Source: Fratercula arctica (taxonomy: Eukaryota; Chordata; Aves; Charadriiformes; Alcidae). From it: a stretch of DNA of 64,000 bases. Shown one piece after another: positions 35,927 through 49,730 of the stretch. The first letter of the stretch is position 1; each line of letters starts with the position of its first letter. Both the position numbers and the translations under genes were made by a program. Below the pieces are notes generated by a model. The model did not search any database. It was given only the letters and a program-made list of their open reading frames with translations, and was not told the origin of the DNA. The DNA is taken from NCBI GenBank assembly GCA_947846985.1, contig CANTUZ010000002.1:135307889-135371888 (forward strand), read 5' to 3'.

Positions 35927-38900
35927 GAATAACCCACACTTATGGTCACTGCAGCTCCTTGTTAGTTGTCTCAAAGTACCTTCTCTGTCATAACATAGGG
36001 TCATATTCTTCAACGTGATCAGGTAACAGACCCTTGCAAAAGAAGCAATGGTAGAAAATAGTTGCCAAACGCCTGAGATGTTGACCCTAAACCCTAGCTT
36101 TTTGCTTGGCTCTGAGAAGCCCCTGGGATAAAATGATTTGCTTCAAGTCATAAACTGCTTCTGCCTCTGTCAAGAAATGTGCTACATGATGCATGAATAA
36201 TAGGTGGTAAAGCTGTCACTGTACTACACCCATATGCATGAACAGATGGGCTGTGGTGCCCAGATGCCACAGAACCGGTTGTATGGCTGGGAAGTTCCCC
36301 TAACTGGGGGAAGAGTTCTGATTTTGCAAACTGAAGAGAGCACCAGAGTTGCACAAACACAAGTAGGATTTATTTATTTATTTGTTTGTTTTTTCCCCCA
36401 GTGACCAACTGGAATGAGTTTGGGAAGAGAAGGGTTTTGGAGAAAAGGGCAGTACTGTGACATGTGTAGCAAAAGCTTCATATGCATATATATGCTTCAT
36501 ATATAGGTGCTACCAAAGCACAGAATGGTTTCAGTATTGGTGAAATGGTCAATGAAGGTGCTTTCTTTTTACTGTATTTCCAGTGATGTCCGATGTGTGG
36601 GTATGGCTCTAAAATGGATTTTAGACTTTGTGTTGTGCTCACTTCCCTAAGATAATTACCGCCGATAAGCATTACTTACTGTAAGGTCTCCAGCTTTTCT
36701 CATTTAGAGAACTTGCTTGAGCAAATCATGGACAATTAAATAATTATTTTGAATGCATCAAATTACTGGGGAACTAAAAGGCTGGGTTGAGCAAAATCTT
36801 GATAGTGACTGAGGTCCAGAGTGTAAGAGCCTCTAAACTGTCTTCCCTAACTGGGTCTTGACAATTTGGCAGCTGCTGACAACAGGTAGAATTCATGCCA
36901 TAGTTCCTGGAAATGTATCTGCTACCAGAGTTATGTCCCGGGGGATTTTTATGTGATGCTGACAGAACTGAAGAGCTCCACTGTAGAAAAATTTTACGCC
37001 CTCCTGGGGGGCAGCAAGTGGCAGAATGAGCAGGTAGAGAATATCTGCTGCAAGGCAGCAGAGAGAATGAGAATTCCTGTGACCTCTTCTACAAGGAAAC
37101 GAGCAGATGCTAGAACAGCTCTGATCCTTGGCTGTGTCTGTTTTGCCTCAATTCCACAGGGTTGTCAGTATATTGCAAGAGAAATTGGGGTCTGGAGGCA
37201 CTTACAGTGCTGAGGTGTCCTAACTATATTCCTTCTTAGAGAGGAAAGACTCGGGCTTCTGCAAAGACTTCAGAGGTCAGATTTGTCTTAGCCCTTTCTA
37301 ATGGAGAGACTGAGTATCCAGGGAGCCTTGAAGAATGAAATAATGTGGAAACAAAGCTGCATATGGTGGTGGAAAGGTTTGTTTGCAGTGAGGTAGGGAT
37401 CCACTTCATTGCATGCATCAGCTAATATGAAAGCATAAATATTAAGTGCCTGCTACGTTCATTCAGGTAGACCCTTGGGACTCCTGTTTTGGTGGGATAA
37501 CTAAAAGGTAGCTTGCCTTGCCTCAACCAGAAGGTAGAGTGAGGTGCTGAGATGCTATGGTTAATATGTACTGTGATGTTTCCACACTTCTGATATTACT
37601 TTGTAAAACAGTTTTCCAATGCACTGTTCCACAGCATAATTTTGTGTTTATTTTAAAAGGTAGGGTAGTGTTTGATTTCTAGCTGTTTTCACAACAGAAC
37701 CTTTATTCCATTAACTTTCTTCAGAGTGCCTTCTAGGTAATAATTTTTATCTGTGATAAGTAGCAGAGACAAGCTTTTTCAATTCTGCTAAACCATTGAA
37801 TATAATGACTGGAAATTTCAATAATTTTTGCCACTTTCTTGCAAGTGTCTCCTGTATAAACATGAAAACTAGGCTTAATCTTATGCTCTTGCGCACTCTG
37901 TACTGGACAAAAATGCTAGCTGATCTCTCTCGCAAATGCATGCTTAAATACATAAATCACACTATACTAAGGGTAGTGTGAAAGTACATGTACTGTGACT
38001 ATAATAAAATACAATGTATATCTGAAATGTGCATCAAAAGCTCATAAATTCTTAATGTCATTACCTCAGTCCAGAGATTCTAATTTCTTTTGGTCTCAAA
38101 CTGTAGAATTTTTTGCTTCTAATTGTAACGGTATTTCTCCTTGCTTCAGAATTTTACCTAATTACCTAATTTGATAGATCTGTGGAACTGAATATATTTA
38201 TACATCTACCTCCATGCCTGCGAGCATGAGAAAGCAATAAATAGATAAGCTGTGTCTTCAGCTACACTGGTGCTTTGCAGTCCCTATGATGCTGTATCAA
38301 AGCTGCAGATTATTAAATTACCCGACACTCATTAAGTCCTAAAAACTGGATATACTAATAGGGTGTGCTAAATGTTTGACTTATATTGAAGCTATGTGAG
38401 CTGTCTTTGTCTTTTGTCTTTATTACTAAATTTAACTAATATTAAATTTTAATGTGTTTCTCTAAAAATATATGCATGATAAAAGATTTCATAGCAAAGG
38501 TTGAGTTTTGGGGATGAATGAAACCTTATTGGGTGCTGAACACAAGTAATTTCTTTAATCCTAAATTAACTTTCCCTTGCAATTGGAATTGGGCTTCTCG
38601 AGTATCTTTGTGCTGTTCAGCAACCTTAAAGTAACATGAGGCTATTCTTCACAGAAGAATTGTATGAAGTCACTCAGATTTTCAACCTCTTATACTATAA
38701 AATGCCAAGCTCATGGATATTTCTTTGTCTGAAAGTGGTACATTACTGTAACAGACAAAGTTTTGTTGGCTTCCTCTTTTCTATATATCCAACATAATGT
38801 TGCAGTTCCTCTGTTGGAAATAGTTCAATGTGAAAAAAAAAATACAACAATTGACTGGCTGTTGTGGTTTTTTTTCTTGTCAGCACTGCAAAAACCAAAG

Positions 38901-40310
38901 TCAATATATTGGAATAGGGATAGGAGGAATTTTAATGTGAGATGTGGGCTCTTTGGCTTTTCAAAAGAAACCCTGCTACTGCTTTCTATAGTAGGCAGTT
39001 CCTGACCCTTCTTTTTCTATAGAGCTGTGACTCCTTCCCTTTGACAGAGGAAGAGATTATAAACCATTTTGCATCCTAATTTAGTTATAACCAAAAGATG
39101 ATACTATGTAGCTCATGAGGGTTTTGTATGTGTTTTTTTTTTTAGTATTATGCCATAGCAAAGAGGGAGAAAGTCTTCCAAAGAGGGACAGAAATTGCCA
39201 TCTTCTGTGGTGTGATGGGAAAAATTCATAGGAGACTCAAATTCTCTTCCCATTAGGCAGTTAAGTAATTAGTGGCTCTTCTTACTCCCTAAAATTAAAC
39301 TTTGTTTGCTTTGACTTCTGAAAAATCAGGGGAGGAGAAAAACAACCTGTCAGTGTTGAATGTATCTTTCTGGGAAAAAATCTGAAAATAAGAAGTTGAT
39401 ATCTTCAATGAAAGTGATTGAGAAGCCAAGCCAACGTCACTAGTAATTATGCTCGCAGATCTACAGAAGACTGAGTGATACTGGGAAAAAATATGGCAAT
39501 TATTAGTTAATTTTCTCCTGTGTTCATGTGGACCTTTATTCTAGCAAAGGTGGTTAAATTATTTTGCTTCTCTGTATTTCATGGTGTTTCAGAACAGCTC
39601 ATTCACTATACAGAATTCTTTCTTATTAAGAAATAATTATTTCCTTCTTATTTAACTATTAGCTAAATTAAATCAGAGGAAAGTTATTGAAGGTAGATAG
39701 AAAAAATCTTAAAACCATTTTAGATGCTAAAGAGGACAAATATATTTTTTAAAGCTACATAATTATCACTTACTAGTCTTCGAGAGACTATTCTAACCTT
39801 TCTTGCAGAAATATGAATTGCAAATATCTAGTGTGAAATAATTGAGGGTTAAAATGCTATGAGTTGCACTTTAAATATAGGGTGTAATAATCAGTTATTT
39901 AGAGTGTTCATTATCTTTTAACTTTCTCAAAAACTTTGTACTCTATGTTGCATTATCTCAGTGTATCTTTTTCTGTGAGGTCTTTTCTGACTGAAGTTGT
40001 ATGGAGTGGAACATGCATGTTTCAATAAGTAACACTTGTGCCTTATTTATACCTCAGTGTGGTACATAGCAAGTGTTGCTTTCTCCACATATTGTAATTT
40101 GTTTGTCATAAACTTCAAGAAACATCAAGGGAGACTATTGCAGCTGACAGATTCGGGTGCTGCACCACTGATTTAAATGGATTTGAGCCTGCCTACATCC
40201 ATCATAGATTTGGTTGTCTTCCAAAACATTTTTTCTGTTGGAAATGACAATTTCATCCTGTTCCACTGGTAATATTGCTAGAATTAATAGTGGTATTATG
40301 CAGTGAAATG
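35927..40310. other. Noncoding; small palindromes and simple repeats
   Basis: A TTTA-type run lies at about 36,368-36,395. GCTTCATAT occurs twice around an ATATGCATATATAT core (36,475-36,503). A perfect 12-bp palindrome AGTACATGTACT lies at 37,983-37,994. No frame here shows domain-like content. Confidence 0.5.
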
Positions 40311-40420
40311 TAACCGGCCGGATTCCGCCAATTGATTTTCTTATTAGGCAACCTTATTTTTACTTATATTGCAATGCTTTTATTCTATGACAAATGCAGG
40401 TTTTTTTGAAATTAATTCCA
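40311..40420. promoter_or_regulatory. Candidate regulatory patch with CCGGCCGG palindrome
   Basis: TAACCGGCCGGATTCCGCCAA places three CpGs and a perfect 8-bp GC palindrome (40,314-40,321) within AT-rich DNA, followed by CCAATTGATT and ATTGCAATGC motifs. Retained CpGs in such a background suggest either constraint or a recently inserted sequence. Inference only. Confidence 0.2.
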
Positions 40421-43400
40421 TCACAGAAAAAAAAAATAAAGCCTTTCTGTTTTGATGGTCTTACCCCACTGTGTTGATATGCATAGAGACTGCTGCTGCA
40501 AACAACGCTTTTCTAGCCAGTCATTCTGACAATATTACTTTCCCTTTGCCGCATCAGATGTTAAATTGTCTCTGCTCTCAAGGCCCTTCACAATATCATT
40601 CCTCTCTGTTTGTTTCCCACTCGGTGTCAAATGCCTCACTCCTGCTCCCAGGCGGCTCCTGATGTCAGCATCTTCCCCACTTCCCGCTATGTGTTTCAGC
40701 AAACTCTCCCTTCTCTTGCATCATCCCTCATGCTTGAGAAGAGATTTTTGCAAATGCTTGTTGGGCTACTTCGTTATCCCCTTCAAATCCCTCCTTGACT
40801 TCCCTTTGCTCTGATGCCTGCAGGGATGGTGCCGACAGTTAGCCTGGTGATGTGTTATGACTACTGCCAATATGGTCTCACAGTTTCCGTGCGCTCCCCT
40901 GTCTGCATCCATCTGTTCTCTCTCCTCTTGCACTCAGGATATGCTTATGCACCTGTCACTGTTGCTGGGGAATGACAGAACTGAAGCAACTTCACATTAG
41001 CTACTGAGGACACAAGTAGCCGGGTGCTCAGCGTGGGTGGACCTTGCCTGGTCCTGGGGTACAGCACAGCTCTAGCCCCGGCCCGAGGGAGCAGGCGTCC
41101 TCATCAGCTCATCACTTCCTAAGTGTGTACACAGGGATCCTGCCCTATGGTGAGGGTTCCGAACTGAACTCTGTCCCTCTCCAGGTAACTCTCATCGAGC
41201 TTTACAAATCTAACTACTATGAGACAATCATCTGACATTTAGTAAGTGGCAGAGAAAACAGAAGGGAATATACATTATTTTATCACTAAATTGCTACTGA
41301 ATTTCTGATAAATCAGTTACAGGCACACAAAGTGAAAAAGATGTGCAACTCCAATACATACCAAATAGAAATCAGAAGTTTTCAAGTCCAAGCTAACCAA
41401 CTTGACTAAAGACTGCAAAGAAAAAAATTCCATGTGTTGGTGCTGACAAGTTCTATCTCAGTAAATAAGAAAAGATAGTTTCACAAAATCAGCAACTATT
41501 TGGCATAACCAAATTGTTGATGTTTTAAAAAGTTATGCACAAATACAAATGGAACAAAGACCAAGTTCTAACCCACTGAAGATATTTTAATACCTTCTGT
41601 ACTGGGTAACAGGTCTTGGCCGTGATCTGGGCATGATCGAGCCTGCTTTGGGAGCCTCTACTACAGTAGTGCTTATCGCCTAGTACTTTCAGACTATAAA
41701 GTAATTCTGTGCATTCTTGGAAGGCGTTAGGCACTCAGGTGTCTTTACCCGTGCTTAGGAGCCCTAAGCAGCTATTTAATGTCAGTACAATGTGGATTTT
41801 TTTTGAAGATTTGAGAAACAGATATCCTAAAGCCACAGAGCTTATGACTCTCCCTAATCCCATAAACAGTCAACTTTGTGGTAGACACTGTTTAGAGAAT
41901 TTCAGTTTAGGAGGGCTGGGTTCAAGCTTTCCATGGATTTAGCTGGATTATATTTCATTCAAAGATTTAGGAGGTATTGTGAAATGTTTATTTTACTGAT
42001 TTTTCTAGAAAAGAAATATTTTTATTTGAAAAATATATTTGACCTTCAGAATCATTTCATCTAATATCGTCCAATTTGGTTTTATAGAATCTTTTGGTAT
42101 ATAAGGGACCAAAAATAATTTCTAGTTTTGTAGACAGATAGCTTTGGAGTTTTCAGGAGAAAGTAAATAACCATCCATGCCTAGCTTTAGCAAAACTAAC
42201 AAATAAAATCAACCAACCAACCAAAACTCCCAAAACACCTCCCTCCCCAACTTTAATACTTGAGTATAGCTGAATATCCTTGGCCTTCTCTGGGGAGGAT
42301 AAGAATATTTTTTTACTCTTGAGTAATTCTGAAGTTCTGTCATGCTTGTATGACTATGTGAATTAGGAATGGAAAGAAGTTGCAATCAAATACTGCTTCA
42401 AACGAGACCTAGGCAAGACAATAGATTAATTATTCTCTAGAAAGATTATGAAATATCTAGACAACTGCAGTGTTACATAAATTCAATAGACAACCCTTAT
42501 TCTTAGCAAGAATTCTAAGAGGAATCTATTTTAAGGTCATTAGTCCGAAAACTGGATGTAACTGATATTGGTGTTATTACCAATTAGTAACGTGTGACAT
42601 ATGGTGGTAGCATCATTAGAGATAATAATAGGTAAGGCTCTAAAATGATTCTTGCAGTTCTGCAGTGCTAACTTCTGACTCAAGTGCACCGAGAAATTGC
42701 TGCTAACAGAGTCGAGTATTCTGCCTATGAGAGTGAAAAACAGTGAAGTGTAGGGTATGGGCCTTTGTCTTGATCTGACAACAATATTGTCATTACTGAT
42801 GTATTGGCATACACACTGGCTTGTTTAAATAAAGTTTTAGAAAGGTGACTATAGTTGGAACTGCAAAACTTCAGGCTGTTCAAATTAAAGCAAGTTTTGA
42901 ATGCCTTCTGTATTTTTCAGTGGGACGTGGATGTTTGTCTTATCAGTTGCAGGGCTTTTGAGGAAAAGTGATGCATTAGGTGGAAGGTTAGGACACTAAG
43001 TAACAAGAGGGAGAGCTGAATATGTCTGCCTACAGACATAAGTAATTTCCAGGAATGATTATTAAAGATGAACTATTGCTGGAGTTAAATTAAACACAAA
43101 CTCACTGAAGCTGGAAGTCTAAAATGGGAAAGTCTTTCTAAACTTGAGGTGGTGAAAGGGGCAGAATCATTACGGCAGGTGTAGTGACTCGTTGTAAAAA
43201 GGCGCTTTTCTCAGATGGTCCCTGCTTGCCCGTCCCTCAGTCCTTGTCTCAGAACAAGTATAACCAAGAAGTTATTTTTCAAGGGATAAAACAACTCGGT
43301 GCTTAGCCAACTTCACTGTCACATTGGGAATACTTACTTACACGTCAACTTATCTCCTCTGCAGTTTAATTAGTAAACATAGACTTACACAGTTCATGAC

Positions 43401-46400
43401 AGTACCCTTTAACACCTATTTTACTACTTAGTCTCCCTCTTTATTTAATTAAGTGTTTTCCCCCAGCAAGTACATAAATAACCTGAATATAATATTCCAC
43501 CTAGACTTTGTTTCTGGGTAGTATCTAGAAACATAACATCTCCAGCTATTATGTCTTATTACATGATGATTTCAAAATGAATTTTTGAGATATTGGACAC
43601 ATGTAAATGTGGAAACAGAAAATTAAGAGCAAGGCTTTTAAAATTTATTATTGCTTTTGATTTGCTTTTAAATAAAAAGGTTTTTTGTGAGAAAAGTAGC
43701 AATACATAATCTTCAGAAGAAGGACCAATTCTCATGTGAAGTCAAGTAGTCCTATAAATTTTTTCTACTTCTTCCTGTTACTTACCAATAGCCTCCAGAA
43801 GTGGTTCATAACTAGTCATCACAAAATGCAAACATTAAATACACTTACATTCCCATTGAGATTTTTCTTTTTTCCTTACAAGCAAATGGTATAATTACCT
43901 TTTATAAGAAGCACTTGATTTTAAGGGCCTGAACCAAGACCCATTAATGCTAATGTGAGTCTTTCCATTGACTTCTGTCAAATTTCAGATGGTCTTTCAC
44001 ATTCAATTAATAGGAGAGGTTACTTACATTTTTTGGTAGCTTAGTCATGCTGAGGACCTAAATATATGCTGCTGATATGCTTTTCAGTACAATATTTATT
44101 GGCATAATATAGACTGTATTACTCTAATAGTGAAAAATATCATGTACGCTGTTTGAATGGAAAAGCGGGCTGCACAACACATCTGAATCGCTAGATTCAG
44201 TTATGCTATGTTATAATGCTGTTTCCGGGGAAATGCGTGCTTAAAAAAACAGGATTTGAAGGGAACTTAAGAAACTTTTCAAGATGCTCATGGCAGGAAA
44301 GAATACCCACTTTCTCCATTAATTGTTTCAAGTGGCCATTATGGTTTCCTGAAAAGCATTCTTGTGAGTAGAGTAGTTTCAGTCACTTGAAACAAGGGGA
44401 AACGGTCAGTTTTTGGAAGGGGCATGTCTCAAAATCTAGGAGAAATGGCCTGCTGCTGCAGTCAGAGGTGGCTCTGACCACCTGTAGCCAGAAAACACTA
44501 TGGGCTCTTAGGATTGACAGCATCCACTCAAGCTCCATATCTTTGAACAGGTCTTCAGCTGACAAAGGATTTATCAGAGTGACATTGGCTATTTATTTGG
44601 CCCTGGCATTGCTGACCTGCCAAAACCCCACATAACTAATGTTTGTTCTCTGTTGACACTTATCATTCTTATTAATATTTTTGTTAACTCCTTTTGCGAG
44701 ACCGATGATAGTACCTTAAGTGCTGCATTACTGCTATAAATAGCTTAAACTTTTTGCTTTACTACCTAAAGAACTTTTTAGAGATAACAGTAAGTTAATC
44801 AAGTAGCTTTACCAAAATTGGTGTAATTTTACCTGTATACTTTGGACTTCGTACCTAGGAACCTTTTCACATTGGGGTTCCCAACAGAATAACTTCCGCT
44901 GCTTTTGGCCCATGTTGATGATTCCCACTGGGTAACCTTTTGCTGTACTGTGGTAGCCTGAAGAAAGAATCTGTGCCTTGGGGCACTATACACATCCTTG
45001 AATTATCATCTTTGCATACGCTAAATACACAGTACAAGTTTACATGTATGGAGAATGTCTCTAAAATACGGGGAAAATATATTTTGAAATTGTTCATCAA
45101 AAAAAAAAAAAAGCTAATTTTTAAGGATTATTTTTTCCCAGAAAAAAAGGAATATTTTAGGGTTTTGTGCCTAATTAGAAAAAGCAGCAAAACTGTTCAT
45201 GTGATATCAGTGGAAAAAACTAGTTCCTACAGCTTGTCTTAATGGACTGTTACTGCAGCAGTTTTTTGCAAAGGTCTGATCATTGCTGATTCAAAAATCT
45301 TAATCTACAAAGTCTTAATTTTTTTTGTTGCAATTTTTAAAAGACTTGGTGTAGACTGACAGTTTACAGACTTGAACTGACAGTTTCTGTAACACTTTCA
45401 GCACCACTGTGAATAAGATGCAGGTTCTGTTCCCTTTATTTATTTCCACAGAAGTGCCTATGTCATTCATTAGGGAGGAATTCAGTTTTGCACCATCAAT
45501 GTCATTGATGAAAATGAAATTTGTTTTAATGAAGATCTGTCTTAAATATTAACAGGTAAGGCCTCTTACGTTTCTGTCATGTCAGGTTGTTCAACCTCCG
45601 ATTCTTATGAATTCTTTTTTCCTTCCTAAATGATACATTATTCAATAAACTACAATAAAATTCTAATAGCAGAACTTCAAAAAAAAAGACAGAGAGATTC
45701 ACTTCTGTCCTAACAATTTATCCGTAATTTACTGACAGTTTTGTACCTAGCCTCTCCTCACTCTGATTCATAAATTGTTTAAGAACACAAAATCTAGCAT
45801 CAACACAGTAAGCTAAAGCTTGTGATAAATTGAGAAGTATGATAACTTGAGTGATATGTCATGTCCTATTTTATCTTAAGATAATTTTATTTCTCCAAAT
45901 TCAAGGAAATGTAGATACTCCAATTTTCAGTGCCGCAGTCATTTGGCTTATCATAATTTTAGATCTCTTCACATAGCTTTTATGTGATTACATCAGAACT
46001 TAGAAGATTTTCACATTAAGCTTTGAGATGAACACGTAAGAGTTGCACTGCTCAGTTACAAAGTGGTGTGACCTTACTGCAATGTGCGTGAAACAGACTT
46101 TTCTGATGGGTCCCTTCCCTTATTGCTTCTGCTTCAGGCATGACATGGTAGTACCGAGTTTCTCTGATTTCCTGCTGTGTTTCTGGTACCTCTGCATGAA
46201 TGGTGCTGGATGAGCTCTCTGAATTGGCTAAAAAGAAGGCAATGCCAAACCTGAAGCGAGTCTGTAAGCTCAGGCAGAGAGCTGTACCCTTCCGCCTCTG
46301 TAGGGTGTTGAGAGCGGAGCTGCCTTTGGAAGCTCTTTTGCTTCAGGCCAGCTCCAAAAGTGGGACACAGGATCTCTATGTGTCCAAGGATTAACTTTTT

Positions 46401-48244
46401 ATATGCCTTCATCATCCTCAGGATGATCTTAAATTCCCAATGTTAAGCACTAATTTAAATCAGAATGTAATAAACCTTACCTTAAATAACTGTTTTTTAA
46501 TTTTTTATAGTGTTGGTTATTTTTCTTAAGCAGCTATAAAAAATTCCCCTATTTTAAAACAGAGGATTGTAGCATAATATAGCACTGGAAACCAAGTACA
46601 CTGCTGCTTTCAAACGACCGGGAAAAGATAATATATTTTAGTTGGAATAAACACTTTCACATGAAGAAGCTACCCTTTCATCACATGCCAGATAAACTGA
46701 AACTAGAAGTACATAAATTGAAGCTTTCATGTACCACCACATGCAAACACATGTGTGCACAGACATGCATATACATACACTACATACACACACATTTTTC
46801 AGATGTAAAATATCAGCACTCACTCCATGGGAAATGCAAAGTTATAAGTAAGTTTACAGCTCAAGATCAGGGCCAGGACTTAAATCCTTTTGGAGAACAC
46901 TGATATTTTCCCAAAACACTGTCTTTACATCTGTATCACTGGTCTAGATGCATATAAAATATATTATGTTGGCTTTTCCAGTGTTTCAGTTGGTTAAAAA
47001 AAATGATATTTTTGTCTGTGTAACTAAGGCAGAAGCACTTGACCTGCACTATTTTAGGTGGAATTTCTGAAGACATTTTTAATATTATGTAGTTACTTCA
47101 ACAACGTAAAATCTACTTTCAAAAGATTTATTTAAATCTTTAAATTCAAAAGAGTTGGATGTTAATATATGTTTTAATCAGTTCCACCTAGCCATGTTCT
47201 TGTGGACTATTAACATGTATCATTGCTGAATCAAAGTCAGTCTTGGAGAAAAGTGCCTCTTCTTTTTGGAACACTTGAATAACACAAATCATTATGCAAA
47301 TTACATACAGATTCAGTCTATTGCTGCATAAACTACTATGGACAGGACAAACACTTTACCCGTCTCAAAAATGGGCCAGGTATCTTACTTTTTTGGTAAT
47401 GATAGGTTACCAGATTTCCCTTTCATTTGTTGATGTGTTTTGCTGTGGTGTGCATTCCAGAGAGAAAACTGAGATTAATGAAAATAGGTCAGATGATATT
47501 CAGAAAATGTGAAATAGCAAGGAAAAAGGTGCCAGGTTTCACTTCGGGGAATAGTGGTGTGCATGATGTACTTAAAGCAAATTGTTTAGCTCAGAATTAA
47601 TTTGAATCAGGAATATGTTGAATAAATGCACTGGAATTATAATGTTTAGTAAAGAACTTCACATGTACAGATATTTTTAAAAAGCTTACATATAATAAGT
47701 ATCAGTACGTTCAGCGTGTATTTTCCTTTCTGGAGAAAAAACAATAGAACGAAAATAACACAAACAACATTTTGAAGGCCCTTGAGACACTTGAAACAAA
47801 GTATTAGTTTCTAAATTTCCCCATATATATGTATATGTGTGTGAAAGGACAAAATATTGTGCATCCCTTTCTCAAAACTTAAACAGCAGTAATTCCAGAC
47901 AATTAAATGGATAGAAATTACAAGATCTTTTATTTTACTGTGTCTTTCAGTCTTGTCAGACCATAAAGATTTTAAAAGAAAAGTTCCTAATTTTGATTCA
48001 TCCAAATGGCTTTCTGTTCTCCTTTAACAATTCATAGAATTGTTTTAAAAAAAAACTGGAGGGGATGCAATTTTCATTAGGTGGACTGCTTTTTTTTATT
48101 TACTTTTATTTTTTTCCTAATCTTAACAAAATTAGGCTCAGGATTTTTGATTAATGTTTAATTTATATAATAAAACTGCATTGATCTTTCTTAAACTCAA
48201 GGGTACCAGGTTACGATTTCTTAATATTTTTCCCACTTCTAGTT
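40421..48244. other. Noncoding; CA/TG-rich patch at 46.73-46.80 kb
   Basis: No gene was recognised. A pyrimidine-biased, GC-richer stretch occupies about 40,480-41,180. The CCAA run near 42,214-42,228 and the alternating CA/TA patch at 46,731-46,797 are simple repeats. The overlapping 64- and 93-codon frames at 46,134-46,415 lie on opposite strands without motifs. Confidence 0.5.
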
Positions 48245-48337
48245 ATTAGTTAGATTTGATCTTGGGTATATGTCAATCCCCAAAAAGGGGATAAAACCAG
48301 GCCCACTAGTAATGAGCCTAGGGATAAAGGGCCAAGG

Positions 48338-48742
48338 ATGGGGGTGAAATCGGTAGCCCAGCTCAAGTGCATCTGCATGAATGCACGTAGCATGGGCAAC
48401 AAACGGGATGAGCTGGAAGTCATTGTGCAGCAGGACAACTATGATGTAGTCGCCATCACGGAAACGTGGTGGGATGACTGTCATGACTGGAATGCTGCGA
48501 TGAATGGCTATAAGCTCTTCAGAAGGGATAGGCAAGGAAGAAGAGGCGGGGGTATGGCTCTGTACATTAGGGAATGTTTTGATTGTATAGAGGTAAATTC
48601 CAGTGATGATAAGGCCGAGTGTTTATGGGTAAGGATGAAGGGGAAGGCAAATAAGGAAGATCTTGTGCTGGGAGTATGCTATAGACGGTCCAACCAGGAT
48701 GAGGAGACAGACAGACTCAACCAGGATGAGGAGACTCTATAA
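48338..48742 (+). pseudogene. CR1 ORF2 endonuclease domain, N-terminal part
   Basis: Apurinic-type endonuclease of CR1, which in active elements nicks target DNA to prime reverse transcription. In order it shows CICMNARSMGNKRDELE (the conserved N in the first catalytic motif), VVAITETWWDD (the catalytic Glu), YKLFRRDRQGRRGGGMALYI and ECLWVRMKGKANKEDLVLGVCYRR. The similarity is in frame upstream of the ATG at 48,338, so that ATG is not the real start. At the C-terminal end a 27-bp duplicated segment and a frame change interrupt the domain. Confidence 0.93.
48691..48735 (+). repeat. 27-bp tandem duplication inside the endonuclease
   Basis: CAACCAGGATGAGGAGAC occurs at 48,691-48,708 and again, identically, at 48,718-48,735, a period of exactly 27 bases. 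It inserts NQDEETDRL/NQDEET in frame. The frame change that follows lies just beyond the second unit. Confidence 0.9.
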
Positions 48743-48941
48743 GTGGCTGGCTGAAGTCTCGCAATCGCCAGCCCTTGTTCTGGTTGGGGAATTCAACCTG
48801 CCGGGTATCTGCTGGAAATATAACACAGCAGAGAGCAGGCAGGCTAGGAGGTTCCTCGAGATAACTTCCTGACACAACTGGTAGGTGAGCCTACCAGGGG
48901 AGGTGCCTTGCTAGACCTACTGTTCACAAACAGAGAAGGCA
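48730..48941 (+). pseudogene. CR1 endonuclease, C-terminal part, multiply frameshifted
   Basis: The domain continues in another frame with YKWLAEVSQSPALVLVGEFNLPGICWK and RQARRFLE to about 48,866. There a single-base loss shifts it, and the similarity (DNFLTQLVGEP, GGALLDLLFTNREG) runs in a second frame to about 48,935, where a further small deletion returns it to the frame used by the ORF at 48,942. The family motif GDFN reads GEFN here (codon 48,789-48,791), a replacement of a metal-binding Asp. Confidence 0.9.
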
Positions 48942-49730
48942 GTGAGAGACGTGGTGGTCGGAGGCCATCTTGGGTTTAGTGATCATGAAATAGTCAAGTT
49001 TTCAATTCGTAGTGATGTAAGGAGGGGGGTTAGCAAAACCCCCACCTTGGACTTCCGGAGGGCAGACTTTGGTTTGTTCAGAGCACTGGTTGAGAGAGTC
49101 CCTTGGGAGATAGTCCTGAAGGGCAAAGGGGTCTGGGAAGGCTGGGCGCTCTTCAAGAAGGAAATCTTAAAGGCCCAGGAGCAGGCTGTCCCCAGGTGTC
49201 ACAAGTTTAAAGGGCGGAGAAAATGGCCATTCTGGATGAACAAAGAGCTTCAGATGGGACCTAGGAATAAAAGGAGGGTTTATCACCTTTGGAAGAAGGG
49301 ACAGGCAACTCAGGAGGAGTACAGAGATCTCGTTAGGTTATACAGAGAGAAAATTCAGAAGGCAAAAGCCCAGCTGGAGCTCAACTTGACCACTAACATT
49401 AAGGACAACAAAAAAAGTTTTTATAAATACATCAACAAAAAGAGAGCCAGGGAGAATCTCCATCACTTACTGGATGTGGGGGGGAAAGTTGCAACCAAGG
49501 ACAAGGAGAAGGCTGAGATACTTAATGCCTACTTTGTCTCCATCTTCAATAGTCAGACCAGCTATTCCCAGGGTGTTCAACCTCCAGAGTTGGAAGATAA
49601 GGATGGAGAGCAGAACAACCCACACATAATCCAGGAGGAAGTAGTCAATGATCTGCTTCTGCACCTAGATGCACATAAGTCTGTGGGGCCCGATGGGATT
49701 CACCCAAGAGTACTCAGGGAGCTGGTGTAA
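48942..49730 (+). pseudogene. CR1 ORF2 middle: end of endonuclease, linker, start of RT
   Basis: 262 codons. It begins with RDVVVGGHLGFSDHEIVKF, which contains the SDH motif (catalytic Asp-His) that closes the endonuclease, then LDFRRADFGLFR, a Lys/Arg-rich linker (HKFKGRRKWPFWMNKELQ, NKRRVYHLWKKGQ), KKSFYKYINKKR, and the pre-RT segment HKSVGPDGIHPRVLRELV. It ends at TAA 49,728-49,730. The same frame continues to match CR1 after the stop ([26 protein letters not shown]), so this is a single nonsense mutation and not a natural end. Confidence 0.94.

Noticed and set aside
40480..41180. GC-richer, pyrimidine-biased stretch considered as exons
   Set aside because: The frames (63-82 codons) overlap in several phases, with no domain motif and no paired splice signals.
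46134..46415. Overlapping 93- and 64-codon frames on opposite strands
   Set aside because: No family motif and no convincing splice sites; mutual overlap fits chance in a slightly GC-richer patch.
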